Shown here: positions 1 through 8,769 of the stretch, in pieces
Numbering within the stretch: position 1 is the first letter of the stretch
Layout: each line of letters begins with the position of its first letter
NCBI GenBank assembly: GCA_945487445.1
Contig: CALYTU010000009.1
Coordinates: forward strand, 1-25,222
Origin: an uncultured Clostridia bacterium
Lineage (GTDB): Bacteria > Bacillota > Clostridia > Oscillospirales > Oscillospiraceae
Reading direction: 5' to 3'
Length of the DNA: 25,222 bases
The notes under the pieces: model-generated
What the model was told of the DNA's origin: nothing
The model's input: the letters and a program-made list of their open reading frames with translations, nothing else
The model's database searches: none
Made by a program: the position numbers and the translations under genes

Positions 1-50
1 GATTTCTCGGCGATGAATCGCCTCGAAATGACAGGATACTGAACAGATAC
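1..50 (+). repeat. Right end of a palindromic intergenic repeat (MITE-like), cut by the window edge
   Basis: The first 50 bases are identical to 21473-21522, the right half of a complete 125-bp palindromic element near the other end of the window. The match stops exactly at base 50, where unique licD-like sequence begins, so the element boundary is clear. Both copies point the same way. The left half lies outside the window. In the licD reading frame the element brings a stop codon at 40-42, so it interrupts that gene. The element encodes nothing visible here. Confidence 0.85.
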
Positions 51-51
51 G

Positions 52-398
52 TTTCAGCTTGTAAAGCTGATGATAAAGCTTCCCCGCTTTCTTCGCAAAG
101 GAATACACAAGCTGTTTGCGGGCATGGTTTTTATGGGCCACAGCAGAAAAGCTCCGCGGAAGGCCCCCATCTGGGCCAGTATCACCGACGTTCACCCGGC
201 AAAGGTGTTTGAAGGAGACGCGAAATTGCTCTCTTTTGAGGGAGAACTGTTTCCGGCGCCGCCGGACTATGAGGAATATCTCAGAAACGCCTACGGAGAT
301 TACATGCAGCTTCCCCCGAGGACAAGCGCTGTGCCAATCACGGAGAAATCATTATCGACCTCGAACACAGTTGGGAATGGTACAATCAGAAAAGCTGA
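52..398 (+). pseudogene. LicD-family phosphotransferase, C-terminal remnant, frameshifted
   Basis: LicD proteins transfer phosphocholine or similar phospho-groups onto surface glycans. Only the last ~115 codons remain. The frame from 52 carries the family's typical C-terminal stretch: FEGELFPAP at 232-258, then a YLRNAYGDYMQLPP run ending near 318. The reading frame then breaks at a run of five C at 313-317. With one base restored, translation continues as EDKRCANHGE and ends EWYNQKS at a TGA at 396-398, a normal LicD ending. The 5' side is cut by the repeat at 1-50. The 144-residue open frame ending at 504 is therefore misleading beyond ~318. It lies 36 bp before the first intact glycosyltransferase and was probably part of this locus. 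The single-base loss could be a sequencing error, but the 5' truncation is real in this sequence. Confidence 0.82.
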
Positions 399-434
399 TC
401 GCATAAAGCGGAGCAAGGAAAGGAACGGATACGG

Positions 435-1526
435 ATGGACAACAGGGTCCGGATTTTGCATGTCATTACCGGCATGGGCAGCGGCGGGGCAGAAATGTTC
501 CTGATGAACATGTACCGCAATATGGATCACGAGAAGATCGTGTTTGATTTCCTGCTACAGAGCGATGAAAACCTGTATAAGGAAGAGCTGGAAGCCTATG
601 GCAGCAGGATCTGGCTGATCCCGCCGTATTTCAGACATCCCATCCAAAATCGCTCAGAATTAAAAAAGGTTTTTCAGCACGGCTATCGTATCATCCACGT
701 TCACGCGAATGCCTTGATGTATATCACGCCGATCCTCTGCGCGGAGCAGGCCGGCATTCCCTGCCGGATCATGCACAGCCACAGCACCTCCCTGCGCTTT
801 AAGTTTGCGCTTCCCTACCATATGCTGAACAAAAAGAGAATTGCAAAACACGCGACCCATCGCTTTGCCTGTTCTGACGAAGCGGGTGCTTGGATGTTCG
901 GCTCCGACTACACTGTCATCCGGAACGCGGTGGATCTGGACCGTTTTGTATATCGTCCCGCGCTGCGCGAGCAGTATCGGCAGGAGCTTGGCGTATCAGA
1001 CAGGGAGCTCGTGATCGGGCAGATCGGCAGACTGCGGGAGGTAAAGAATCAGGCCTTTTCGCTGGACGTATTTCGCAGGGTTCTGGAGGACCGGGCAGAC
1101 TGCCGCCTGGTGTTTGTCGGGGAAGGTCCGGATGAGGAAAAGCTGCGCAATCAGGCGCGGGAATGCAGCCTCTCCGACCGGGTCTCCTTCTTGGGCGTGC
1201 GAACAGACGTAAACGAGCTGATCAACGCCTTTGATCTGCTGCTTTTTCCATCGCTCTATGAAGGGCTTCCCATTGTCACGATCGAAGCGCAGACAAACGG
1301 GCTTCCAATTCTCTGCTCCAACGCGGTTCCCGAGAGCTGTGTTTTGTCTCCGAATATGAATCGCCTCTCTCTGGAGCTTGGACCGGAGAAATGGGCAAAG
1401 GAGCTTTTATCCGCAGATCTTACTAGGACAGACAATCGGCAGCGCCTGGCGGACGCCGGCTTCGATATCCGGCAGGAGGCCGAAAAGCTTCAGAAATTCT
1501 ATCTGAACTGCGCAGGGGTGAAATGA
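435..1526 (+). CDS. GT4-family glycosyltransferase
   Basis: A 363-residue cytoplasmic, GT-B-fold sugar transferase of the EpsF/capsular GT4 type, expected to use a nucleotide-sugar donor on a lipid-linked acceptor. The N-terminal domain has the glycine loop GMGSGGAE (residues 13-20). The C-terminal donor domain opens at VIGQIGRLREVKN (193-205), with VFVGEGPDEEKL at 227-237. The EX7E catalytic pair is E276 and E284 within YEGLPIVTIEAQ. Length and motif order are normal for the family. The start at 435 has AAAGGA about ten bases upstream. It ends three bases before the next gene, so the two are probably co-translated. Donor and acceptor cannot be read from sequence. It is the first intact gene of the train. 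Confidence 0.93.
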   Translation: MDNRVRILHVITGMGSGGAEMFLMNMYRNMDHEKIVFDFLLQSDENLYKEELEAYGSRIWLIPPYFRHPIQNRSELKKVFQHGYRIIHVHANALMYITPILCAEQAGIPCRIMHSHSTSLRFKFALPYHMLNKKRIAKHATHRFACSDEAGAWMFGSDYTVIRNAVDLDRFVYRPALREQYRQELGVSDRELVIGQIGRLREVKNQAFSLDVFRRVLEDRADCRLVFVGEGPDEEKLRNQARECSLSDRVSFLGVRTDVNELINAFDLLLFPSLYEGLPIVTIEAQTNGLPILCSNAVPESCVLSPNMNRLSLELGPEKWAKELLSADLTRTDNRQRLADAGFDIRQEAEKLQKFYLNCAGVK

Positions 1527-1529
1527 TTC

Positions 1530-2552
1530 ATGCTTTACTCTGTGATCATACCGATCTATAACGCGGAGAAGACCCTGCGCCGCTGTCTGGACAGTCTGCT
1601 CCCGCAGATGAACGGACAGGCAGAGCTGATCCTTGTGAACGACGGCTCCACAGACGGCAGCGACGAAATCTGTCGGGAATACGCCGCGTTGAACGGGCAG
1701 ATCCGTTACATTTTTCAGGAAAACGGCGGCGTTTCCTCCGCCCGGAATCGCGGCTTGGCCGCCGCCTCCGGTGCCTACGTCAGCTTTGTGGACAGCGACG
1801 ATCTTGTCTCAAGCGACTACTTTGACGTTCTCGCGGAAGAGCCGGAGGCTGACCTGCTTGTATTCGGGGAGCGCCTCACGCGAAACGGCAGCGTCATGGA
1901 CAGCATCATCCCCAGCAGCCTTGTCTCCGCCTCCGATTATGACGAATTTACAGCGGCCTTCGTTCGCAGCCGCAACGGTTCCCCCTGCAACAAGCGCTTC
2001 CGCAGAGCGATCCTGACGGACAATGGGATTGTTTTCCCGGAGGGACTGCGGATCGGGGAGGATTTCGTATTCTGTCTGCGTTATCTGATGCGGGCGAAGA
2101 CAGCCGCAGCGACAGAGCGCTGTGCGTATATCATAGACGAATCCGATTCCCAATCGAACAGCCGCAAATACAACGCGGACATCTGCTCTCAGGCTCTGCA
2201 GAACTACCGCTGCGCCTTTGACGCGGTCCTCAGCTCTGCATTGGAGCAGCCGCAGAAGGACAGGCTGACGCAGATACTGGATTATAACTATTACCGGACC
2301 GCCTTTGCCTGCGTGCAGGAGCTGTTCAAGGCGGATCTGCCGCGCCGGGAACGGCTGCGCCGCACAAAACAGACGCTGGTCGATTTTGCGGCGGAGGATC
2401 GCGGGCTCCCAGCAGGGGGCATCACGCACAGGCTGGAGAAGCTGGTCGTGAAGCGAAAGCTCAGCCTTGCCGCATACGCAATCGCCCGGCTGCACCGCAA
2501 AACCGATAAGGCAGCCTTGCCGGAAAAAGCAGAAGGGGCACTTTCCGGATGA
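1530..2552 (+). CDS. GT2-family glycosyltransferase
   Basis: A 340-residue GT-A-fold transferase. It starts with the family signature SVIIPIYNAEKTL (4-16), followed by ND at 37-38 in LVNDGSTDGS. The SARNRG acceptor-loop motif follows, and the DxD-type metal site VDSDD sits at 87-91. The catalytic domain ends near residue 220. The remaining ~120 residues are basic and partly helical, typical of capsule GT2 proteins. It probably adds one sugar to the repeat unit at the inner membrane face. The gene begins three bases after the preceding GT4, with GGGGTGA as ribosome site. It ends 16 bases before the start of the next GT4. Substrate is unknown. Confidence 0.92.
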   Translation: MLYSVIIPIYNAEKTLRRCLDSLLPQMNGQAELILVNDGSTDGSDEICREYAALNGQIRYIFQENGGVSSARNRGLAAASGAYVSFVDSDDLVSSDYFDVLAEEPEADLLVFGERLTRNGSVMDSIIPSSLVSASDYDEFTAAFVRSRNGSPCNKRFRRAILTDNGIVFPEGLRIGEDFVFCLRYLMRAKTAAATERCAYIIDESDSQSNSRKYNADICSQALQNYRCAFDAVLSSALEQPQKDRLTQILDYNYYRTAFACVQELFKADLPRRERLRRTKQTLVDFAAEDRGLPAGGITHRLEKLVVKRKLSLAAYAIARLHRKTDKAALPEKAEGALSG

Positions 2553-2568
2553 GAAAAAGGGAGGCCAT

Positions 2569-3705
2569 ATGAAACAAACTCACGTTTTGATCATAGCTGG
2601 CACCATGGAGGTCGGCGGCATTGAAAACCAACTGATGAATCTTTTGCGTGGAGCGGATCGTTCCTGCTTCCGCATCGATTTCACCACGACAGCCGCTCAC
2701 CCCTTTTATGAGGATGAAATACTCTCTCTTGGCGGCAAATGCATCCACATCCCGCCTACAGACGGAAGACATTTTCTGCGCTACTGTAAGGCGATCTACC
2801 GCGTCATGAAAGACGGGAATTATGATATCGTCCATTCCAATGAGCTGTTTCACAGTGGCATGGTTCTTCTGACTGCGCGCCTGGCGGGCGTAAAGCATCG
2901 CTTTGTCCACGCACACAGCTCCAACCAGGAGTATGGCCGCAGCCTTATCCGCCGCCTCTATCACCGGGCAATGCGCAGACTGATTCTGAAAAACGCCACC
3001 TGCTTTCTTGCTTGCTCTTCCCTCGCAGGAATGTTCCTCTATGGGGAAAAGCTGACCGGCCAGGCGAATTACCACGTGGTCTTCAACACTGTCGATACCC
3101 AACGCTTCCTTCCTGAATCCGGCAATACGCGCACGCGGCCTGCGGACGGCAGCAAGACCATCCTCCAGGTCGGGCGCTTTTCGGATGAGAAAAATTTCCT
3201 TCACTCGGTCCGGGTTGCCGTAGCATGCAGAGATCGGGGCGATCCGTTCCGCTTTGTCTTCGTCGGCAACAACGGGAACGACTACGAGACGCTGGTTCGC
3301 AGGGAAATCCACGCAAATCATCTGGAAGATATCGTATATTTGCTGGGGCTCCGTCAGGATGTAAACGAATTGATGCGGCAGGCGGATGTATTCCTGCTTC
3401 CCTCGAAATACGAGGGAATGCCCTTGACGTTGATTGAAGCGCAGGCGGCCTGTCTTCCCTGTGTCGTTGCAGACAGCTTCTCCCATGAGGCGGATTTCGG
3501 GCTGAACGCCGTCTCCTGGCTCCCGCCGGACGCTTCCGCCGAGGCTTGGGCTGACGCGCTGGAGCAAGCTGTCCGCCGCACAAAGCCTGCACGTTCCGCC
3601 GTAATCGCCGCAATCGAAGAAAAGGGCTTCGACAGCTCTCACTTTGTACAAACCATCCTCAATCTGTATACCGCCTCGTGTGCCGATGCTTCGCACACCG
3701 AATAA
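2569..3705 (+). CDS. GT4-family glycosyltransferase
   Basis: A 378-residue GT-B transferase. The frame is open from 2467, but the start at 2569 is preferred. It has a strong AAGGGAGG site five bases upstream, and the protein then begins directly with the first Rossmann strand (HVLIIAGTMEVGGIE, 5-19). Earlier starts would overlap the GT2 gene and add an unconserved leader. The donor-binding region opens at ILQVGRFSDEKNF (198-210). FVGNNGNDYE follows at 231-240, and the EX7E pair is E282 and E290 in YEGMPLTLIE. It resembles EpsF/CapJ-type capsule transferases. Its neighbours indicate a role in repeat-unit assembly; sugar specificity is not visible. Confidence 0.92.
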   Translation: MKQTHVLIIAGTMEVGGIENQLMNLLRGADRSCFRIDFTTTAAHPFYEDEILSLGGKCIHIPPTDGRHFLRYCKAIYRVMKDGNYDIVHSNELFHSGMVLLTARLAGVKHRFVHAHSSNQEYGRSLIRRLYHRAMRRLILKNATCFLACSSLAGMFLYGEKLTGQANYHVVFNTVDTQRFLPESGNTRTRPADGSKTILQVGRFSDEKNFLHSVRVAVACRDRGDPFRFVFVGNNGNDYETLVRREIHANHLEDIVYLLGLRQDVNELMRQADVFLLPSKYEGMPLTLIEAQAACLPCVVADSFSHEADFGLNAVSWLPPDASAEAWADALEQAVRRTKPARSAVIAAIEEKGFDSSHFVQTILNLYTASCADASHTE

Positions 3706-3736
3706 ACCGGGAATGATAATCTCTTCGGGAGGTTTT

Positions 3737-4405
3737 ATGAAAAAAACGATCGTAAAGTTGATGAAATGGTGGACGCATTGCCGCCTGTTCAAACTGATCG
3801 ACAGCCGGATATCCATGCGCTTTCAAAAGCGCCTGTCAAACGACCGGTTCACGATCCTCTCCTCGAACTGCATCGGAGGCGTCATTTATCACCGCCTTGG
3901 AAAGCAATTCCTTTCGCCGACCATCAACATGTGGTTCCGTCAGCCGGATTTTGTCAGTTTCTGCCTGCATCTGGACTATTACCTCCAGCAGAAGCTCTCC
4001 TTCTATCGCGGGGAGGAGTCCTATCCCACAGCGGAGCTCCGCGGCTCGGACGGGATCCCGACGATCCGCCTGTACTTCAACCACGCGAAAACGGAAGAAG
4101 AGGCCGAAGAAGCCTGGGAAAAGCGGAAGCCGCGCATTGTCCCGGAGAATCTCTTCATCATCCTGTATAAGCTGGACGGGGTCACCGTGGAGCAGCTTAA
4201 ACAGCTGGAGACTGTTCCGTGCAGAGGCAAGGTTCTGCTCAGCGCCGTGCCGGTACCGGAGATCCCATGGACCGTCGTGATTCAGCCAAACAGGAAGGCT
4301 CCAAACCCCTACAGCTTTCTGGATCGGAATCTGTTCGGCATTCGCCGCTATGAAAAATACTTCGACTTTGTGCATTGGCTGAACACAGGCTCCGTATCCG
4401 CATAA
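3737..4405 (+). CDS. DUF1919 family exopolysaccharide biosynthesis protein
   Basis: A 222-residue protein matching the DUF1919 pattern: SSNCIGGVIYHRLG at 43-56, then SPTINMWF at 60-67 and a long middle segment with FVSFCLHLDYYL at 72-83. The end contains RYEKYFDFVHWLN, also typical. The family is found almost only inside capsule/exopolysaccharide loci of Firmicutes and Bacteroidetes; its reaction is not established, and a transferase role is a guess from context. No signal peptide or membrane segment is visible, so it is probably cytoplasmic. The start at 3737 follows a good CGGGAGG site six bases away. The open frame reaches back to 3644 inside the preceding gene, but those residues look unrelated to the family. 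Confidence 0.88.
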   Translation: MKKTIVKLMKWWTHCRLFKLIDSRISMRFQKRLSNDRFTILSSNCIGGVIYHRLGKQFLSPTINMWFRQPDFVSFCLHLDYYLQQKLSFYRGEESYPTAELRGSDGIPTIRLYFNHAKTEEEAEEAWEKRKPRIVPENLFIILYKLDGVTVEQLKQLETVPCRGKVLLSAVPVPEIPWTVVIQPNRKAPNPYSFLDRNLFGIRRYEKYFDFVHWLNTGSVSA

Positions 4406-4447
4406 GGCGGGCCGGATAAGCTTACTTCAAAATCAGGAATGAGAAGC

Positions 4448-5557
4448 ATGATCAAAATTCTGTTTTTTATTGAAGAACTGCGGGGCGGCGGAGCGGAAAA
4501 GGTTCTCTGCAACCTGGTAAACGCCATGGACCAGAGCAAATTCGAGATCACCGTGCAGACGCTCTGGAAGGCGGACGCCGAAAAGTATCTGCGTCCCGGG
4601 ATCCGGTATCGTTACTGTTATGATACCAGGAGCAAGGTGAATTCCTGGCGCAGCCGCGGGGAGATCGCTCTGGGCCTCTGTTACCGGCTCCATATCAAGG
4701 ATGATTACGATATTGAGATCGCCTATCTCGAATGCGGAGCCACAAAGATCATGGCCGCTTCGACAAACTCCAGAGCAAAAAAGCTCGCCTGGGTTCACTG
4801 CGACCTGGCCCTGAAGATGAAGGATCCCGAGGACTTTGCAAGACGCTCCGCCGCCTGGTATCGGAAGTTTGACCGGGTGGTCTGCGTGTCGCAAGACGTC
4901 AAGGACAGCTTTGACCGATTGTTCGGTATCCCAGAAAAGACAGCGGTGCTGTATAACACCATCGACGATGAGGAGATCCGAAGCAAGGCCTCTGCGGCGC
5001 TGCCGGACATGCCCGCAAAGCGCCGCTTTACCGTGGTGACCCTGGGCCGTCTGACCTATGAGAAGGCCTATGACCGACTGCTGCGCGTTCATAAGGCTTT
5101 GATCGACGAGGGCTTTGCCTACGATCTGTGGATTCTGGGCGAGGGCGAGGATCACCCTGCGTTGGAGGCCTATATCGCGGAAAACGGGCTGTCGGACTCC
5201 GTCCGACTGTTCGGCTTCTGCGTCAATCCTTACCCCTATATCCGGGCGGCAGATCTGCTGGTATGCTCTTCGCGCTATGAGGGCTTCAGCACCTTTGTGA
5301 CGGAAGGGCTGATCCTCGGCAAGCCGATCGTAACGACCGACTGCGCCGGTATGCGGGAGCTGCTGGGCGACTCGGAATATGGGCTCATCACCGAAAGCAG
5401 CGAAGACGCTCTCTGCGCCGGTATGCGGCGCATTCTAAAGGACGAAGCGCTCCGCTCCGCATATGCCGCTCGGGCCTTCGCGAGAGGAAAGGATTTTTCC
5501 GCCCGGAAGCTCGCACAGCAAACAGAAGACTATTTAATTGATTTGATAAAGGGTTAG
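4448..5557 (+). CDS. GT4-family glycosyltransferase
   Basis: A 369-residue GT-B transferase of the CapM/EpsD-like group. It has RGGGAEKVL (12-20) in the acceptor domain and VTLGRLTYEKAYDRL (197-211) at the start of the donor domain. WILGEGEDHPALE follows at 228-240, and the EX7E pair is E278 and E286 (YEGFSTFVTE). An ATG three codons earlier (4439) is possible, but it would place AGGA directly against the start. The 4448 ATG has normal spacing to AGGA at 4435-4438. It is followed six bases after its stop by the EpsG-family gene. It belongs to the polysaccharide train; donor sugar unknown. Confidence 0.92.
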   Translation: MIKILFFIEELRGGGAEKVLCNLVNAMDQSKFEITVQTLWKADAEKYLRPGIRYRYCYDTRSKVNSWRSRGEIALGLCYRLHIKDDYDIEIAYLECGATKIMAASTNSRAKKLAWVHCDLALKMKDPEDFARRSAAWYRKFDRVVCVSQDVKDSFDRLFGIPEKTAVLYNTIDDEEIRSKASAALPDMPAKRRFTVVTLGRLTYEKAYDRLLRVHKALIDEGFAYDLWILGEGEDHPALEAYIAENGLSDSVRLFGFCVNPYPYIRAADLLVCSSRYEGFSTFVTEGLILGKPIVTTDCAGMRELLGDSEYGLITESSEDALCAGMRRILKDEALRSAYAARAFARGKDFSARKLAQQTEDYLIDLIKG

Positions 5558-5563
5558 TTTTCA

Positions 5564-6652
5564 ATGGATTACTATGCTTTGCTTGTAGCGCTCGTGCTTC
5601 TTACCGCCTTTTTGATGCAAGGAAACCGGCAGGGAAACAAGAAATATGTGATCGTGGCAAGTCTGCTGCTGTTTGCAATTTACGGTCTGCGGGACACATA
5701 TCACATTGGGTTTGATTCGACCACTTCCTATCTTTTCGGCTTTAACCGGATCGGAGCTCAGCCCTGGTCAGAGATCTTCGCCAACAGCAGCAAATTCAAT
5801 TTTGGCTTCACGCTCATGACCAAAGCCTTCCATTCCTTTATCAGCGCAGACTACCAGCTTTATATCACGACCATCTCCGTCTTTGTCTCCATCTGCTTCG
5901 GTCGGCTGATCTATAAGTACTCTCCCAGTCCCGTGCAGAGTATTCTGTATCATTTCGGCCTTCTGCTGTACGTTTTCCATTTTTCCGCGCTGAAGCAGAG
6001 CATTGCCATGGCCTTTCTGATGCTGGCATTCGATGCGATCATAGAGCGAAAGCCGGTCAAGTTCTTTCTTCTGGTCTTTATCGCATCCCAGTTCCATTTT
6101 CCGGCATATGTTTTCCTGCCTGCGTATTTCCTTCCAAAGCTGAAAATAGAGAGATATTTTCTGATTGTCCTGGCGGTCATGCTCCTGCTCACGTATCTGT
6201 TCCGCAATCAAATCATCACGTTTATGCTCTCCACGTATAACGATGAGAATGTTGCAGCGGTGGACCTGTCAAATATTCGGTTTTTAAGAACCAAAGCCCT
6301 TATCATGATTGTCATCGTTGTCGCCGCCATCCTGCTGCGCATGCCGAGTTCTGATGATCCGGTCTATACGCTGCTTATGAAATTTATCGGCGTTGCGATT
6401 GTTTTCCAAACCTTCTGCGGTTATAACAACATATTTGAGCGCCTGGCCGACTACTACTTCCAGTTCTCTGTGATCTTCATTCCGATGGCCTTTGACCGAA
6501 ACGTGCCGCGCCGCTCCATGCTCTCTCGGCGATTTGTTGTTCTGGTTGATACGCTTGCTCCCTATGCCTTTTGCAGCTTTGCGATCTATCGTTTTCTCAG
6601 CTATACTTCAACCAGCTCCGGCTTTCATCCGTACCGCTTCTTCTTCTCTTGA
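5564..6652 (+). CDS. EpsG-family (Wzy-like) polysaccharide polymerase, integral membrane
   Basis: A 362-residue multi-spanning membrane protein with about ten hydrophobic segments. It carries the EpsG-family motif YGLRDTYHIGFDSTTSY at 40-56 (Arg43 and Asp51 are the family-typical positions), a long outward-facing segment, and a Phe/Tyr-rich centre. By family knowledge it would join lipid-linked repeat units on the outer face of the membrane. The start at 5564 has AAAGGG ten bases upstream. The 88-bp gap after it is the longest in the intact train. It contains no convincing promoter or hairpin, only a weak TATAAC. EpsG proteins normally partner a Wzx flippase, and none is encoded in this window. 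Confidence 0.85.
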   Translation: MDYYALLVALVLLTAFLMQGNRQGNKKYVIVASLLLFAIYGLRDTYHIGFDSTTSYLFGFNRIGAQPWSEIFANSSKFNFGFTLMTKAFHSFISADYQLYITTISVFVSICFGRLIYKYSPSPVQSILYHFGLLLYVFHFSALKQSIAMAFLMLAFDAIIERKPVKFFLLVFIASQFHFPAYVFLPAYFLPKLKIERYFLIVLAVMLLLTYLFRNQIITFMLSTYNDENVAAVDLSNIRFLRTKALIMIVIVVAAILLRMPSSDDPVYTLLMKFIGVAIVFQTFCGYNNIFERLADYYFQFSVIFIPMAFDRNVPRRSMLSRRFVVLVDTLAPYAFCSFAIYRFLSYTSTSSGFHPYRFFFS

Positions 6653-6740
6653 CGCTTTGAACGCCCAACCGGAGCATATTTACGCACTTTCTCCGTCGTG
6701 ACTGTGCGTCCATACTATAACGCAAGGGGTGATACATTCC

Positions 6741-7787
6741 ATGAAATGCAGCATTATTATTCCCGCGTACAATACCGCGCGTACACTCGACGCTACGATC
6801 AACAGCATTATGAAATGCGGGCTGTCTGATTATGAAATCATTCTGATTGATGACGGCTCCAAAGACGATACGCCCTCGCTTTGCGACCGTTTCGCAGCTG
6901 AGTACCCGGCCATCCGTTCATATCACCAGCCAAACAGCGGCGTATCTGCTGCGCGGAATCACGGACTTGCTCTTGCGCAGGGAGAATACGTCTGGTTTTT
7001 TGACGCTGACGACTCGGTTGCTCCCGGCAGCATGAGCGATTTAGAGCACATTCTTCTTGTGCAGCAGCCCGACGTTCTGATGTTCGGCATGAGCTTTGAT
7101 TATTATTGGAAAGGCGAAAACTACCGCTCTGAGCAAATCACATACCCCCAACCGGGACAAAAAGACCGCGCTATGTGGAAAACGGAGATCCAGGCGCTGT
7201 TTCAGTATAATTATCTGTCTCCCGTTTGGAATAAACTCATCCGCAGGAAACTGCTGACTGAGAACCAGCTCGGTTTCAACACCGATATGTTTTTGCTCGA
7301 GGACCTTGAGTTTTCTTTTCGCTGTCTTTCCCTGTGTGATATCGTTTACCTTTCAGATCGAGCGATTTATCGCTACAGGCAGCCGGAAGACGAGGGAAAT
7401 GCCGGAAGAAGGTTGAAGCGTTTTGATAAGCTGTCCTACTTGCTTGGGCAGCTTGAGACTGCGCTGAATACACTCTCTGTCAGTCTGGATATGGCACGCG
7501 GTCAATTCGACGATCTGCTGGCAGACATCTTCCTGATGCTCGCAAGGCAGAGGATCCAGGTCTCCCGCCGCAAAGAGATCGGCGTGATCTGCGACGATTT
7601 TATCGCGTGGCTGGCAAAGCACAGGGTCTCTCCCGAACAACTGTCTGGAACATACACGAATAAGGTGCTGCAGCGAAAGGCAGACTGGCTGTTCTGGCGC
7701 AGCCGCTATTCCGCAGTCCGGCACACAGTCGCAAATCGGGTGAAGTATCTGCGATATCTGAAAAAGAGGCGAAGCGCACATGGGTAA
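6741..7787 (+). CDS. GT2-family glycosyltransferase
   Basis: A 348-residue GT-A transferase starting with CSIIIPAYNTARTL (3-16). IDDGSKDDTPSLC lies at 36-48, SAARNHGLA near 69-77, and the metal site DADD at 88-91. The lysine/arginine-rich C-terminal part ends in a helical, membrane-edge-like tail. A GTG four codons earlier (6729) is in frame, but the ATG at 6741 begins the conserved first strand and has AAGGGG at 6724-6729 as ribosome site. The gene overlaps the next one by eight bases, which suggests translational coupling with the acyltransferase. Substrate is unknown. Confidence 0.91.
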   Translation: MKCSIIIPAYNTARTLDATINSIMKCGLSDYEIILIDDGSKDDTPSLCDRFAAEYPAIRSYHQPNSGVSAARNHGLALAQGEYVWFFDADDSVAPGSMSDLEHILLVQQPDVLMFGMSFDYYWKGENYRSEQITYPQPGQKDRAMWKTEIQALFQYNYLSPVWNKLIRRKLLTENQLGFNTDMFLLEDLEFSFRCLSLCDIVYLSDRAIYRYRQPEDEGNAGRRLKRFDKLSYLLGQLETALNTLSVSLDMARGQFDDLLADIFLMLARQRIQVSRRKEIGVICDDFIAWLAKHRVSPEQLSGTYTNKVLQRKADWLFWRSRYSAVRHTVANRVKYLRYLKKRRSAHG

Positions 7788-8769
7788 ACGCATCGCGCAC
7801 TATGACAACGCCAGAGGCATTCTGATCCTCTTTGTGGTCTTGGTGCACATTCTGGCCGCCGCCAACCCGAATTGGGATATCCGGGCCTATAACCTGGCCC
7901 ACGGCTTTCTGACCGCTTTTCTTATGCCCGCGTTTTTCCTGCTCTCCGGAATGCTCTTCAACGGGGAGAAATGGCGCAAAAAGGGTTGGGCTGCGTTTCT
8001 GATCCAGAAGGCGAAGGCCCTGCTGGTCCCCTACCTCTTCTTTGAGCTGTTGGGCATCCTGTACAAGCATTTCGTCCTCGGAAGCGTTTCGATTGCAGAT
8101 GGGCTGCTCCTCACGCTGACCCTGCGCTGCAATATCGGCGCGGACTGGTTTCTGCCGGCGATGTTCGTTTCCAACCTCCTGTTCTATGCCTGCTGCCGCT
8201 ATCTGCCCCAGGGCAGGACCGGAACGCTGCTGCTGGCTGTCCTGACCGGCCTCTGTCTCTTTTCCGCCTGGGTCCTCCCCAGAGGGCTTTTCCTGGACAC
8301 GCTGATTCGCGGCCTGCTGGGCTTTGCCTTTATGACCGCCGGGCAGCTGCTGCGGAAACCTCTTGAGGCTCACAGCCTTCCAAAGACCGTCGTTTCCCTG
8401 CTTCTGACCCTTGTCTTTTCGGCCCTGACGCTGAAATTCGCCAAAAACGACTTCTATGAATGCCGCGTAACGGATCCGCCGCTGTTCCTGCTCTGTGGGC
8501 TGGCCGGGACATCCTTTGTGCTGGGCGTCTCAAAAATGATTCGCTGGCGGCCTCTGGCCTGGCTGGGCGAAAACTCCATCGTCGTGATGGGCACCCATCA
8601 GCTGGTGCTCTACACCGTCCGGAGCTCCGCAAGCCCGCTTTGGGTCCTCAGCGTCTTCGCTCTGATCCTCGCCCTGGAAGTTCCCCTGATCCTGCTGTTC
8701 AACCGTTTTTGTCCCATTTTCGTCGGAAAACGCTTCAAGGGAGAACACCATGAAAAAAAGAGAGCTTGA
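7780..8769 (+). CDS. Acyltransferase family 3 membrane protein (sugar O-acetyltransferase type)
   Basis: A 329-residue, ~10-segment membrane protein of the acyltransferase-3 family, the type that places O-acyl groups on surface sugars (for example WecH/NolL relatives). The N-terminus RIAHYDNARG leads into the first helix, which holds the family-conserved His23 (VLVHI). FFLLSGMLF at 52-60 is the usual second hallmark. WFLP at the expected third-helix position supports the call. It begins inside the preceding GT2 gene and overlaps the following acyltransferase by 20 bases. Acyl donor and target sugar cannot be deduced. Confidence 0.9.
   Translation: MGKRIAHYDNARGILILFVVLVHILAAANPNWDIRAYNLAHGFLTAFLMPAFFLLSGMLFNGEKWRKKGWAAFLIQKAKALLVPYLFFELLGILYKHFVLGSVSIADGLLLTLTLRCNIGADWFLPAMFVSNLLFYACCRYLPQGRTGTLLLAVLTGLCLFSAWVLPRGLFLDTLIRGLLGFAFMTAGQLLRKPLEAHSLPKTVVSLLLTLVFSALTLKFAKNDFYECRVTDPPLFLLCGLAGTSFVLGVSKMIRWRPLAWLGENSIVVMGTHQLVLYTVRSSASPLWVLSVFALILALEVPLILLFNRFCPIFVGKRFKGEHHEKKRA

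Noticed and set aside
2461..3816. 451-codon open frame on the minus strand
   Set aside because: It is antisense to the GT4 gene at 2569, which has an intact EX7E motif and ribosome site. The product looks like random translation.
6653..6740. Internal promoter in the longest gap of the gene train
   Set aside because: A TATAAC is present, but no acceptable -35 box lies at the right distance and there is no hairpin, so read-through from upstream is more likely.
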